A DNA stretch of 64,000 nucleotides from an uncultured Rhodospirillales bacterium (lineage in GTDB: Bacteria; Pseudomonadota; Alphaproteobacteria; Acetobacterales; Acetobacteraceae): contig CAIMOR010000407.1 in the NCBI GenBank assembly GCA_903843125.1, positions 1 to 64,000 on the forward strand. The letters are read 5' to 3'. Both the position numbers and the translations under genes were made by a program. The notes beneath the pieces were generated by a model that saw only the letters and a program-made list of their open reading frames with translations, had not been told where the DNA came from and ran no database searches. Below, piece after piece: positions 42,227-51,199 of the stretch; position 1 is the stretch's first letter, and each line of letters begins with the position of its first letter.

Positions 42227-43430
42227 GGACGAGGGGGCAACCGCCGGCGCTGAGCGGACGGAAGGCCTGGTCGGCCGGAACGGTGACCTCAACCTTGCAG
42301 TAGTCCCAGGGGCCATGCGATTCCGCGGGCGCCTTGACCCGCAGCAGATAGGCCGGGTGCAGCTTGCGGCCGTCGATGCGGATGCTGCCCTGGCCGAAGG
42401 CGTCATCGTCGGTCGGCATCGCCTTCATGCGCGCCACGATCGCTCGGCCGCCGCGTTCCGCCGGCATGGCGGCGACGGCCTTCAGCAGGTGCAGCGCGCC
42501 GCCATAGCTGCCGGCCTGCAGCATGGTCATGCGCACGCCGCCAACCTTGGGCGCCAGCCGGGCCGAGAGCGCCCGGGTGCGGGCGTTGAGGTCCCAGTAG
42601 AAACTCTCGGTGAAGTAGAGCCCCTGCGCCGCCTCCAGCCCGAGCGAATGGATGTTGGTGATGACCATCACCAGCCCGACAATGCGCATGCCGCGCTGGG
42701 CGATACCGAATTCGGCCGCCTGCTTGATGGTGTTGGAGGTGTCGTTGCCGGCATTGGCGATGCCCAGCACCTTCGCGCCGCTGGCGCCGGCCGCAACCAG
42801 CTGGCTGGAGAAATCCGTGGTGCCCGGAAACGGATGCCTGGCGCTGCCGAGGACACGGCCACCGGCGGCGGTGATGAACTGCGTCGCGTCGCGTTCCAGC
42901 GCATGGCCGAAGGCGTAGTCGGCGGTGATGAAGTACCAGCTGTCGCCGCCGGACTTCACCATGGCGCTGGCGGTGCAGTTCGCCAGCATCCAGGTGTCGT
43001 AGGCGTAGTGCACGGTGTTGGCGTTGCAGCGTGGGCCGGTGACGTCGGCGCTGCCGGCGCCGGTGACGATGCAGACCTTGTCCTTCTCGGCGGCCACGCC
43101 CGCCACCGCCAGCGCCACGGCGGAGCCGACGCAATCGACCACGGCATCCACGCCATCCCTGTCGAACCATTGCCGTGCGAGCGAGACGGCCAGGTCGGGC
43201 TTGTTCTGGTGGTCGCCGGTCACGACCTCCACTGCCAGGCCCTGAGCGCCGAAATCCTGCACCGCCTGCTGCACGGCGGCGACGCTGGTGGGGCCGGCGT
43301 CGTTGCGGAAGGGGCCGGACATGTCGGTCAGCACGCCGATCCTCAGCGGCTTCTGCTGCGCGCGCAGCGTGGCGTGGGGCAGGGCCAGCGCTCCGGCGGA
43401 GCCGAGCAGCAGACGGCGATGGATGGACAT
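42219..43430 (-). CDS. Branched-chain amino acid-type (LivJ/HbaE-like) ABC substrate-binding protein
   Basis: 403 residues. Signal peptide ends near ATLRAQQ. Periplasmic-binding type I features: LRIGVLTDMSGPFRNDAGP, GVDAVVDCVGSAVALAVAG and DSWYFITADYAFGHALERD. Family members near aromatic gene clusters bind aromatic acids. No Liv permease or ATPase genes are in the window, so it must use a transporter encoded elsewhere. A GGGAG ribosome-binding site precedes the ATG. It is the first gene of the unit receptor-MarR-ligase-thiolase-thioesterase. Confidence 0.9.
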   Translation of the reverse strand: MSIHRRLLLGSAGALALPHATLRAQQKPLRIGVLTDMSGPFRNDAGPTSVAAVQQAVQDFGAQGLAVEVVTGDHQNKPDLAVSLARQWFDRDGVDAVVDCVGSAVALAVAGVAAEKDKVCIVTGAGSADVTGPRCNANTVHYAYDTWMLANCTASAMVKSGGDSWYFITADYAFGHALERDATQFITAAGGRVLGSARHPFPGTTDFSSQLVAAGASGAKVLGIANAGNDTSNTIKQAAEFGIAQRGMRIVGLVMVITNIHSLGLEAAQGLYFTESFYWDLNARTRALSARLAPKVGGVRMTMLQAGSYGGALHLLKAVAAMPAERGGRAIVARMKAMPTDDDAFGQGSIRIDGRKLHPAYLLRVKAPAESHGPWDYCKVEVTVPADQAFRPLSAGGCPLVHA

Positions 43431-43455
43431 GGACAGTGTCTCCCAAGGATTATTT

Positions 43456-43474
43456 ATTATGGTCCATACATAAT
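43456..43474. promoter_or_regulatory. AT-rich palindromic operator, probable MarR site
   Basis: ATTATG (43456-43461) and CATAAT (43469-43474) form a perfect 6-base inverted repeat. Inside it TATGG-t-CCATA (43458-43468) is a second perfect dyad. It lies 26 bases upstream of the receptor ATG, in the 69-base gap after the dehydrogenase gene. Such AT-rich DNA is rare in this GC-rich window. A closely similar site is at 45231-45245. Confidence 0.65.
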
Positions 43475-43499
43475 GGAGGCAGCGGCAGCGACGCAAGGG

Positions 43500-44438
43500 C
43501 TACGGCAGCTCCGCGGCTTGGGCCTTGAGCTTGAGCAGTGCGAGCAGCGTGGCGTCGCGCTGACGAACCATCTCGGCGCGGTCATGTGGCGCCAGTTCCT
43601 GCGCCACGCCGGCCGCAACCTCGGCGCCCAGCGCGGCGTCGACATGCACGGTGCCGAGGTCGCGCCACATGCCTTCCGTCGCCGCCCAGAGCGGCTTTTC
43701 GAACAAGGCACCGATGCCGCCGGCACCACCCGAGAGGTGCAGGTTGAGGAACGGGCCGAGCAATGCCCAGCGCAGCCCCGGGCCATGCGCGATGGCGGCA
43801 TCGATATCGGCGACGCTGGCGACGCCGGCCTGCACCAGGTTGAACGCTTCCTGCCACAGCGCCGCCTGCAGCCGGTTGGCGACATGGCCGCGGATTTCCC
43901 GCTTCAGGTGGATCGGGTGCTTGCCGATGCCGCGATAGAACGCCAGGGCGCCTTCGATGGCCGCCACGCTGGTCTGAGCCCCGCCGGCCACTTCCACCAG
44001 CGGTACCAGGTGCGGCGGGTTGAAGGGGTGGCCGAGCACGACGCGTTCCGGGTGGCGGGCGCAGGCGTCCTGGAACTGCGAAACCATGATGGTGCTGGTG
44101 CTGCTGGCCAGAACCGCCTCTGCCGGCGCTGCGGCGTCCATCCGGGCGAACAGCTCGCGCTTCAGGTCGACGCGCTCGGGCGCGTTCTCCTGCACGAATT
44201 CGGCGTCGCGGACGGCTTCCTCCGGCGAGGCGACGAAGCGCAGGCCGGCGGAGTCGGCGCCTTCGGCCAGGCCCATGGTCACCATGCTGGGCCAATGCTG
44301 GGCGACGGCGTCGCGCAACGCGGCCTCGGCACCGGGCGAGGGATCGGTCGCCGTGACCTGGAGGCCCCGGGCGAGGAAATAGCTGGCCCAGCTGGCGCCG
44401 ATGACGCCGGTGCCGATGATGGCGACGCGGCGGATCAT
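43500..44438 (-). CDS. 3-hydroxyacyl-CoA dehydrogenase family protein
   Basis: 312 residues. Rossmann motif RVAIIGTGVIGASWA at the N-terminus; catalytic region ASSTSTIMVSQFQ and GHPFNPPHLVPLVEV. The C-terminal helical domain is single, as in 3-hydroxybutyryl-CoA or carnitine dehydrogenases. In this cluster it probably oxidises the 3-hydroxyacyl-CoA of the aromatic side chain. A carnitine-dehydrogenase-like function is the main alternative. The ATG overlaps the hydratase stop (ATGA). Confidence 0.88.
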   Translation of the reverse strand: MIRRVAIIGTGVIGASWASYFLARGLQVTATDPSPGAEAALRDAVAQHWPSMVTMGLAEGADSAGLRFVASPEEAVRDAEFVQENAPERVDLKRELFARMDAAAPAEAVLASSTSTIMVSQFQDACARHPERVVLGHPFNPPHLVPLVEVAGGAQTSVAAIEGALAFYRGIGKHPIHLKREIRGHVANRLQAALWQEAFNLVQAGVASVADIDAAIAHGPGLRWALLGPFLNLHLSGGAGGIGALFEKPLWAATEGMWRDLGTVHVDAALGAEVAAGVAQELAPHDRAEMVRQRDATLLALLKLKAQAAELP

Positions 44439-45211
44439 GGCTGCTGCACCTTCCGGCCCCGCTTCTCGACGAAGTCCGTCAGCATGGCGACGGCCTCCGG
44501 CCCGGTCTGCGCCAGGGCGGCGGTCAGGCTTTCCACGAACAGCCCGTCGCTCTCGCTCATGTCCTGAATGCGCGGCAGCGCCTGCAGAATGGCCAGCACC
44601 GTCAGCGGCGCCATGCCGGCGATCGTCGCCGCCAACTCCCCTGCCTTTGCCAACGCCTCTCCGGCAGGGGCGAGGTACTGTACCAGTCCGATGCGCTCTG
44701 CCATCGGCGCATCGATGACCCGCCCGGTCAGCATCATATCCGCCATGCGCGCGGCCCCGATCAGCCGGGCGACGTTCACGCTGGCGCCGCCGCCGACATA
44801 GATGCCGCGGGTCCCTTCCGGCAGCGCGAAGAAGGCCGAGGCGTCGGCCACCCGGATATGGCAGGCGGTGGCGAGCTCCAGCCCACCGCCGACAGTGGCG
44901 CCATGCAGCGCGGCGATGGCCGGCACCCGGCCGTGGCGCAGCCGCGTGAACAACGCATGCCAATCGCGCGACAGATGGAAGACCTCGGCGGCGCTGCGCA
45001 GCCGTTGTTCGCCCAGGTCCAGTCCGGCGCAGAAGCAGGGGCCATGTCCGTGGATCACGATTGCGCGAGCTTCGCCTTGCGCCCGCGCTATGCCGCGATC
45101 CAGCTCGGCCAGCAGCGCTTCGGAAATGGCGTTGCGCTTGGCCGGGCGGTTCAACCCCAGCCAAGCGACGGGGCCTTCCAGGGTATAGCTCAGCAGGTCG
45201 GGCTCGGGCAT
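44435..45211 (-). CDS. Enoyl-CoA hydratase/isomerase family protein
   Basis: 258 residues from the ATG at 45211. Crotonase motifs: IVIHGHGPCFCAGLDLGE (oxyanion hole), GATVGGGLELATACHIR and a Glu in ALPEGTRGIYVG. An ATG at 45232 is in frame, but it lies inside the AT-rich palindrome and has no ribosome-binding site, so I prefer the inner start. It would hydrate the cinnamoyl-type CoA. It is the first gene of a two-gene unit with the dehydrogenase. Confidence 0.88.
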   Translation of the reverse strand: MPEPDLLSYTLEGPVAWLGLNRPAKRNAISEALLAELDRGIARAQGEARAIVIHGHGPCFCAGLDLGEQRLRSAAEVFHLSRDWHALFTRLRHGRVPAIAALHGATVGGGLELATACHIRVADASAFFALPEGTRGIYVGGGASVNVARLIGAARMADMMLTGRVIDAPMAERIGLVQYLAPAGEALAKAGELAATIAGMAPLTVLAILQALPRIQDMSESDGLFVESLTAALAQTGPEAVAMLTDFVEKRGRKVQQP

Positions 45212-45230
45212 GGTCGAGGGCGCTTCCACC

Positions 45231-45245
45231 ATTATGTCATATAAT
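45231..45245. promoter_or_regulatory. AT-rich palindromic operator, second probable MarR site
   Basis: ATTAT (45231-45235) and ATAAT (45241-45245) flank a dyad TATG-t-CATA (45233-45241). The pattern ATTATG-T-CATA closely parallels the site at 43456-43474. It lies 20 bases upstream of the enoyl-CoA hydratase start, where a repressor could block RNA polymerase. Confidence 0.62.
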
Positions 45246-45351
45246 TATTGCCGCCAGCCTACACGCGGTGCCGGGGCGCGTGCAAGGGCTGGCTGTCACG
45301 CCGCCGGGCTTGCTCCGCCATGGCTTTGCGCGCATTAGGCAGCCCATCGAG

Positions 45352-46593
45352 ATGGTTTTCTCCGGGGTGGCGGACGTGCCTGACCAATCGCGCCCGGGCG
45401 CAGTTGCGCCGCCGATCCTCTTGCTGGCCTTCGACCGCCCGGAGCTGCTGGCGCAGGTGTTGGAAAGCCTGGCCGCGCAGCAACCCAAGCTCGACCCGGC
45501 CCGGATAAATCTGTTCCTCGACGGCGCCTACTGTCCCTACCGCGACGCGCTGGTGGCCGACCCGGTTGCGGTGGACCACGCCGCGTTGGTGTTCCGCCGC
45601 CTCTGCCCCGGCGGCCGGTTGCACCGCGCACCGCAGAACCTCGGCGTTGCGTTCAACTATGACCGCGCGGAGCGCTTCGCCTTCGTCGAGCAGGACGCGC
45701 CGGTGGCCTACTTCTTCGAGGACGACCTGGTGCTCTCGCCGTTCTACCTGGCAACGCTGGACCGGCTGGCCGCGCTGGCCGTGGCGGAGCCGCGCGTGGC
45801 CTATGTCGGCGCCTGTGGCGACCATCGGTTGGACGTGGCGGCGCAGCGCGACCGGTTGGGCTGCCTGCAGCCAATGGAGCACATGTGGGGCTACGCCATG
45901 ACGCGACGCCACTGGCTTGAACGCCAGCCGGTGTTGGCGCCGTACCTGGACCTGCTGCGCGGCTGCAACTACCGCGACCGGCCGCACCAGCAGATACTGG
46001 AGCATTGGTGGCGCCAGGGCGCCGGCGTCTCGGTCTCCTCGCAGGATGGCGCGAAGCTGGCGACCTGCCAGTTGCTGGGCAGGATGCGGTTGTCGACCGT
46101 GGCGGTGCTGGCGCGCAACATCGGCGAGGTCGGCCTGCATTTCTCGCCCGAGGGCTACCGCGCCGCCGGCTTCCACCTGACGCAATGCTACCCGGCCGAG
46201 GCGCCGCTTGCGGACATCGAACTGCCCGACGACGCCGCGCTGGAAGCGATGCTGGCGGCCGAACAGGCCCTGGCGGCCGAACGCCGCGGCGTGCCGGCGC
46301 CGCTGCGGCCGGCCTGGCCGGCGCAGCCCTTGCCGCTGGACGCTGTCGGCCTGGTGCGGCTGCTGTATCGGACGCTGCTTGAGCGGGACCCCGACGACGC
46401 CGGCCTGGCGGCCCATGCCGAGTTGCTGGAGACGGGGCAATCCGACCCGGCGCAGGTGATCCAGGGGTTCCTTGATTCCTCTGAGTTTCGCGACGTTCTT
46501 GGCAACCGGGGATGGGTCCGTGCCGAACTCAGCCGCGGCGCCGCGGCGCCGGCCAGCGTCGGCGGCGGGCAGGTCGCCGGCCAGCGCGGGTGA
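45352..46593 (+). CDS. Glycosyltransferase with C-terminal DUF4214-like domain
   Basis: 413 residues. The N-terminal GT-A-like domain opens with PPILLLAFDRPELLAQVLESL, has AYFFEDDLVLSPFYLATLD (acidic nucleotide/metal motif) and MEHMWGYAMTRRHW, reminiscent of GNT-I-type transferases. Residues about 345-395 (LYRTLLERDPDDAGLAAHAE, FLDSSEFRDVL) match DUF4214, a helical domain common in cell-surface and secreted glycan proteins. I chose the ATG at 45352; a GTG at 45370 is possible. It lies 58 bases before the methyltransferase gene. Confidence 0.8.
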   Translation: MVFSGVADVPDQSRPGAVAPPILLLAFDRPELLAQVLESLAAQQPKLDPARINLFLDGAYCPYRDALVADPVAVDHAALVFRRLCPGGRLHRAPQNLGVAFNYDRAERFAFVEQDAPVAYFFEDDLVLSPFYLATLDRLAALAVAEPRVAYVGACGDHRLDVAAQRDRLGCLQPMEHMWGYAMTRRHWLERQPVLAPYLDLLRGCNYRDRPHQQILEHWWRQGAGVSVSSQDGAKLATCQLLGRMRLSTVAVLARNIGEVGLHFSPEGYRAAGFHLTQCYPAEAPLADIELPDDAALEAMLAAEQALAAERRGVPAPLRPAWPAQPLPLDAVGLVRLLYRTLLERDPDDAGLAAHAELLETGQSDPAQVIQGFLDSSEFRDVLGNRGWVRAELSRGAAAPASVGGGQVAGQRG

Positions 46594-46651
46594 TTCCGCG
46601 GCTTTGTGGTTTGCGCTAGAAGCACGGCAGCAGAAATCGGACCCATCCCCC

Positions 46652-47611
46652 ATGCCCGTGACGCGCGAAGATGTCGTGATGGCCTATCGCTACATCCTGG
46701 GGCGAGAGCCCGAGGGCGAGGCGACGATCGCCGGGCATGTGCAGAACACGCCGGACCTGCTGACGATGCGGATGAACTTCCTCGGCTCGGAGGAGGCGCA
46801 ACGCATCGTCAATCCGGTGCAACTGCCGCCCAGCCTGCCGCTGGATGCACCGCCGCTGGAGGTGGAGACCACCGCGGACCGCGCGACGCTGACCCAACTG
46901 GTCGGCTTTACCGGGCGCTATTGGGAGGAGATCGGCCGCACCGCGCCGCACTGGTCGGTGCTGACCGACCCGAACTACAAGCCTGAGGCGATCGCGCAGC
47001 ACGAGGCGGCGTTCTTCGAGACCGGGCGCGGTGATGCCGAGCTGCTGCTGGCGCTGCTGCGGCGGATCGGCAGGGCACCCGAGGAGTTTGCCTGCTGCGC
47101 TGAATACGGCTGCGGTGTCGGCCGCATCACCACCCACCTGGCGCAGCATTTTCCGCGTGTGCAGGCGCTGGACATCTCCCGCCCGCATCTGGATCTGGCG
47201 GCGGCGACGCTGCGGCGGTTCGGCCAGGGCAACATCGAATTCCACCAGGTCACGCCGGCCGATGTGCATCCGGCACAGGGCTTCGACCTCTGGTACAGCC
47301 GCATCGTGCTGCAGCACAATCCGCCGCCGATCATCATGCACATCCTGGACCGCGTGTTCCGCCTGCTGGAGCCTGGCGGCGTCGCCGCGTTTCAGGTGCC
47401 GACGTATCGCGTCGGCTATCGCTTCAGCATCGCCGACTACCTGGCGCGCGACCCCGGCGGCAGCATGGAGGTGCATGTGGTGCCGCAGCGCGCGGTGCTG
47501 GAACTGGCCTGGAAGCACCGGCTGCGGCTGGCCGACATCCGCGAGGATACCGCCGTGGTGGACGACAGCCCGAACTGGCTCTCGAACACCTTCGTGTTCT
47601 GCAAGGACTGA
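46652..47611 (+). CDS. SAM-dependent methyltransferase with N-terminal DUF4214-like segment
   Basis: 319 residues. The first 50 residues (REDVVMAYRYILGREPEGEA, FLGSEEAQRIV) resemble a DUF4214 unit. Then comes a class I methyltransferase core: CAEYGCGVGRITTHLAQHF (SAM motif I), RVQALDISRPHLDLA (motif II) and FDLWYSRIVLQHNPPP (motif IV). It probably modifies a glycan or its carrier together with the preceding glycosyltransferase. It converges on the large unknown gene. Confidence 0.84.
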   Translation: MPVTREDVVMAYRYILGREPEGEATIAGHVQNTPDLLTMRMNFLGSEEAQRIVNPVQLPPSLPLDAPPLEVETTADRATLTQLVGFTGRYWEEIGRTAPHWSVLTDPNYKPEAIAQHEAAFFETGRGDAELLLALLRRIGRAPEEFACCAEYGCGVGRITTHLAQHFPRVQALDISRPHLDLAAATLRRFGQGNIEFHQVTPADVHPAQGFDLWYSRIVLQHNPPPIIMHILDRVFRLLEPGGVAAFQVPTYRVGYRFSIADYLARDPGGSMEVHVVPQRAVLELAWKHRLRLADIREDTAVVDDSPNWLSNTFVFCKD

Positions 47612-47766
47612 TACCGCGCCGCGGAAGTGGTGACTTCTGCCACCCCGCATCCGGCACGCCGGGCTCGCGTGGCGGCTGCGCGCGGCGATGCACCCATGCG
47701 GGTTGAGTCGCCCCATGGGGCAGGTGGACCTGCGGCGTCGGCATACCCGCCCGCGCTGGTCCGTCG

Positions 47767-50145
47767 CTACTCGCCGTAGATCTCCAGCCGTTGCAGCCGG
47801 CCGGTGAAATTGCTGCCGTTGAACAGCCGCACCTCCAGCTGGGTCAAGGATTGCTCGGCACCGAAGGTCAGGCTGGCGCCGCCCTGCAGCCTGGCGGCGG
47901 AAACCGGCACCTGCGCCAGCACGCGATTGCCGGTCTCCACGCTCACGTCCATCACCGCGCGGCCATGCGCCACGTCGCCCCCGGCGAAGTGCAGGCAGGC
48001 GCGGTAGCGGCCCGGCGGCAGGTCGATGTACGGGCCGAACAGCGCGGTGCCGGACGCGGCGTTGGCGAACCGGATGCCGCCGGCGTCACGCAGGCCGCTG
48101 ATGGTATGCAGGCGTGGGTCATTCGCGTCGAGGCTGGCGACCAGCGTGGTCAGCTGCGCGGCTTCGGCATCAGCCGGGCCAAGGTCGCCGGAATCCTCCA
48201 CCAGGCCCAGCGCGACCCAGGGTTGGGTTTCCGAATTGCCCTCGCCGGAAAGCCGCGCGGTCAGCACCTCCAACGCGCCGCCTTCGCGCGGCACCAGGGA
48301 GCGCCGCAGCTGCTGGCGCAGCAGGGCCTCATAGATTTCCAGCTTGTGCTCATGGCGGGCCAGGATCTCGGTGGTGGCCTGGTGGGTCGACTGGCGCAGC
48401 AGCTTGAACAGGCGGATCGTCAGCCCGGCACAGAAATTCCAGTACGCATGCGGGTTCAGGCGCTGGCCGTGCTCGTTGGTCCAATGCACCGTCAGCACGT
48501 CCTGCTTGCGCATGTCGCCGAGCTCGACCGCGGTGGTCTCGACGCGATAGGCCTCCAGGCCACGGTCGATGCTGGTGATGAAGGCCGGGTCCTCCAGCAC
48601 CGGCAGCGCCCGCACCAGCGCCAGCAGGGCGGCGCTGTGGCAATCGACGAAGGGCGAGACGCAACTGCGCTGCCCCATCAGGAAGGCGCTTTCCTGGTTG
48701 CCGTCCGGGCCGGCGAAGTGCCGCTCGAAGTCGAACAGCACGCGCACGGCCTCGCGCAGGGCATCCTTGTAGGGCTGTTCGCCGGTCGCGATCGCCATGT
48801 CGATCAGGCCGTAGATGACGAAGGCCAGGGGGCGCGAGAAGATCGCCGCCGGGTCGTTGAAATGGCGCGCGAGGAACACGTCGGCGTAGACCTGATAGTA
48901 GCGGTCGAACAGCGCGCGGGCGCGGTCGCGCAGCGCCGTCACCTCGGCTGAGGCTGGCAGGCCGGCCAGCGTGCGGTAGCAGCGGGCGAAGGCGTTGATC
49001 TCGGCGCCGTAGTCGTAGGAGATGGAGATGTCGACCGGCTGCAGGCTGGGCGTCGCGGCACGGCGCTGCACCAGGCCGGCGCAATCCGCCACCTGGTCGT
49101 AGAAGCCGCCGGCGGTGAGGATCTTCCGCTCACCGGCCACGATCCGGGCGCCGCCCTGGTGCACCCCGGGGAAGCGGTGGCGCGAGGTGACGCGATGCAG
49201 GCGGCCGGCATCCTGCACCACCACGTCCAGCTCGTGCATCGCCGCGGCGGTGTCGGGCAGGGTGTGGATGGCCAGGGCAAAGCCTCGCATCTCGTGGCGC
49301 TGCGACAGCATCCAGTAGTCGGCGCCGTGGCAGTCCAGCCGGGTCTCGCCGGTCTCGGCGGCGGCAAAGGAAAGCGGCGCGGCCCCGGGGCGGCTGATGC
49401 CGATGTCGTGGTAGCTGACCGCGTTCTCGTTGTGGCTCAGCTGGTCATGGCCGAAGCCGAGGGTGACATCGGCCACGCTGATGCCGGGGTCCAGCTCCAG
49501 CGCCAACTCGGTGGCCACGAACATGCTGCGGCCACTGAAGCGGAAGCCGGCGGTCAGCCGGCCGAGGCGACGGGGGCCGGTGCCGGGGTCGAAGTGCAAC
49601 TCGTGCGCGTGGCTCAGGTGCAGGTCCAGCCCATCGTGCCGGATGGCGTGCGCGGTGGCCTGGCCCTCCACCACCAGGCGGAAGGGCAGACCCTGGAAGC
49701 TGAACGCCACCTGGTGGCGGCCGAGGATCAGGTTCCGCGCGGTGCGGATATCGTGGAAGCGCATGCCGACGGTGACGCTGCCGTTCGGCAGGTCGCAGCT
49801 CAGGTGCATGAAGGTATGCGCCCAGCGGCCGGTACCGTCGCCGCGCTCGCGCTCCTCCAGCCGCGGATGCCCGGTGCGGCGCAGGATGAAGGGGCCGTCG
49901 CACAGCGTCTCGATGAACGCCAGCACCTCGCGGCAGCGGTCCGGCCAGCGTTGCCACAACGCCGGCAGGGCCAGGAACTCCAGCACCTTGGCGTTGTCGT
50001 CGGCCCAGAACCAACGGTCACCGTCCACCGCGTGCTCGGTCTCGGCGACGGCCATCGCCGGGCCACCCTCCGGCTCCACCCGTTGCATCAGGTAGCGCAT
50101 GATGAACTCGGCGTAGGGAACGGGGTCGGTCGGCAGCTCGATCAT
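47767..50145 (-). CDS. Large protein of unknown function, predicted helical toroid plus C-terminal beta domain
   Basis: 792 residues, no signal peptide. I recognise no family with confidence. An N-terminal part contains DRWFWADDNAKVLEFLALP. A beta-rich region runs to about residue 340. A helical part (about 360-600: EINAFARCYRTLAGLP, NQESAFLMGQRSCVSPFVDC, NPHAYWNFCAGLTIRLFKLL) recalls the (alpha/alpha) toroids of polysaccharide lyases and glycoside hydrolases. The last 120 residues (GTALFGPYIDLPPGRYRACL, NFTGRLQRLEIYGE) look like a carbohydrate-binding beta-sandwich. Neighbouring glycan genes support a carbohydrate role. Confidence 0.72.
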   Translation of the reverse strand: MIELPTDPVPYAEFIMRYLMQRVEPEGGPAMAVAETEHAVDGDRWFWADDNAKVLEFLALPALWQRWPDRCREVLAFIETLCDGPFILRRTGHPRLEERERGDGTGRWAHTFMHLSCDLPNGSVTVGMRFHDIRTARNLILGRHQVAFSFQGLPFRLVVEGQATAHAIRHDGLDLHLSHAHELHFDPGTGPRRLGRLTAGFRFSGRSMFVATELALELDPGISVADVTLGFGHDQLSHNENAVSYHDIGISRPGAAPLSFAAAETGETRLDCHGADYWMLSQRHEMRGFALAIHTLPDTAAAMHELDVVVQDAGRLHRVTSRHRFPGVHQGGARIVAGERKILTAGGFYDQVADCAGLVQRRAATPSLQPVDISISYDYGAEINAFARCYRTLAGLPASAEVTALRDRARALFDRYYQVYADVFLARHFNDPAAIFSRPLAFVIYGLIDMAIATGEQPYKDALREAVRVLFDFERHFAGPDGNQESAFLMGQRSCVSPFVDCHSAALLALVRALPVLEDPAFITSIDRGLEAYRVETTAVELGDMRKQDVLTVHWTNEHGQRLNPHAYWNFCAGLTIRLFKLLRQSTHQATTEILARHEHKLEIYEALLRQQLRRSLVPREGGALEVLTARLSGEGNSETQPWVALGLVEDSGDLGPADAEAAQLTTLVASLDANDPRLHTISGLRDAGGIRFANAASGTALFGPYIDLPPGRYRACLHFAGGDVAHGRAVMDVSVETGNRVLAQVPVSAARLQGGASLTFGAEQSLTQLEVRLFNGSNFTGRLQRLEIYGE

Positions 50146-50220
50146 GGCGGCATAGAGCGCAGCGGCCGGCGAGGCGTCAACCGCCGGGGGAAGGCGGCAG
50201 GCCGGGCCGGCCGGCCGAGG

Positions 50221-50808
50221 CTAGACGGCGCGACGGGAGCGGAGCGCGGCGGTCAGGGTGCCTTCGTCCAGCAGGTCCAGCGTGCCGCCCATGGGCACGC
50301 CCTGCGCCAGCCGGGTCACCGGCACCCCGGTCGGGCGCAGCCGGTCGGTCAGGTAGTGCACGGTGGTCGCGCCATCCACGGTGGCCGGCAGGGCCAGGAT
50401 CACCTCCTCGATGCCGCCGGCCTCGATGCGGGCCAGCAGCGGCTGCACCGAAAGGTCCTCGGGCCCGATGCCGCCGAGCGCCGAGAGCGTGCCGCCCAGC
50501 ACGTGGTAAAGCCCGCGATGCGCATTGGCGCGTTCCAGCGCCCAGAGGTCGGCAACGCCCTCGACCACGCAGACCAGGCCGCGGTCGCGGTGGCTGTCGC
50601 GGCAGATGCCGCAGGGCGTGCGGGTGTCCAGGTTGCCGCAGGTCGGGCAGGGGCGGACGGCGGCGGCGGTCTCCCGCAATGCCTCGGCCAGCGGCAGCAT
50701 GGTCTGGTCCGGGTGCATCAGCATCTTCAGCACGGCGCGGCGCGCACTGCGCCGGCCGAAGCCGGGCAGTTTCGCCAGCAGGCCAACGAGATGCTCGATG
50801 GGGTCCAT
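50221..50808 (-). CDS. recR: Recombination mediator protein RecR
   Basis: 195 residues, normal length. Helix-hairpin-helix LPGFGRRSARRAVL, zinc finger CPTCGN..CGICRD, Toprim start VCVVEGVADLWALE and the Walker-B-like end (LAQGVPMGGTLDLLDEGTL). RecR works with RecO and RecF to load RecA at gaps. The gene follows ybaB by four bases in the classic dnaX-ybaB-recR order. Confidence 0.97.
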   Translation of the reverse strand: MDPIEHLVGLLAKLPGFGRRSARRAVLKMLMHPDQTMLPLAEALRETAAAVRPCPTCGNLDTRTPCGICRDSHRDRGLVCVVEGVADLWALERANAHRGLYHVLGGTLSALGGIGPEDLSVQPLLARIEAGGIEEVILALPATVDGATTVHYLTDRLRPTGVPVTRLAQGVPMGGTLDLLDEGTLTAALRSRRAV

Positions 50809-50812
50809 CAGG

Positions 50813-51154
50813 TCAGAACGGCAGCTTCAGGCCGCCGAGACCACCGAGGCCGCCCGGGATGTTCATGCCGGCGGTGGCCTTCTGCATTTCCTCGGCCATC
50901 ATCGCCTCCACCTTCTGCTTGGCATCGGCATGGGCGGCCAGCAGCAGGTCCTCCAGCACCTCGCGGTCGTCGGCCACCATCAGGCTGGGGTCGATCGAGA
51001 CCGCCTTCAGGTCGCCCTTGCCGGACAGGGTGACCTTGACCATGCCGCCGCCGGCCTGGCCCTGCATGGTCGCGGCCTCCAGCGTGGCCTGCATCTCGGC
51101 CATGCGGGTCTGCATCTGCTGGGCCTGCTTCATCATGTTGGCCAAGTTCTTCAT
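50813..51154 (-). CDS. YbaB/EbfC family nucleoid-associated protein
   Basis: 113 residues. N-terminal helix [20 protein letters not shown], middle [21 protein letters not shown] and a Gly-rich C-terminus ([16 protein letters not shown]) are typical. It binds DNA as a dimer. It sits between dnaX and recR as in most bacteria. Confidence 0.96.
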   Translation of the reverse strand: MKNLANMMKQAQQMQTRMAEMQATLEAATMQGQAGGGMVKVTLSGKGDLKAVSIDPSLMVADDREVLEDLLLAAHADAKQKVEAMMAEEMQKATAGMNIPGGLGGLGGLKLPF

Positions 51155-51199
51155 GGCTTTTTCCTCTGGTCAGAAATCGTTGCGGCCCATCGGCCGCGC

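Noticed and set aside
47680..47760. Terminator around the palindrome GCCCCATGGGGC in the convergent gap
   Set aside because: The stem is short with no loop or T-run; not enough to call.
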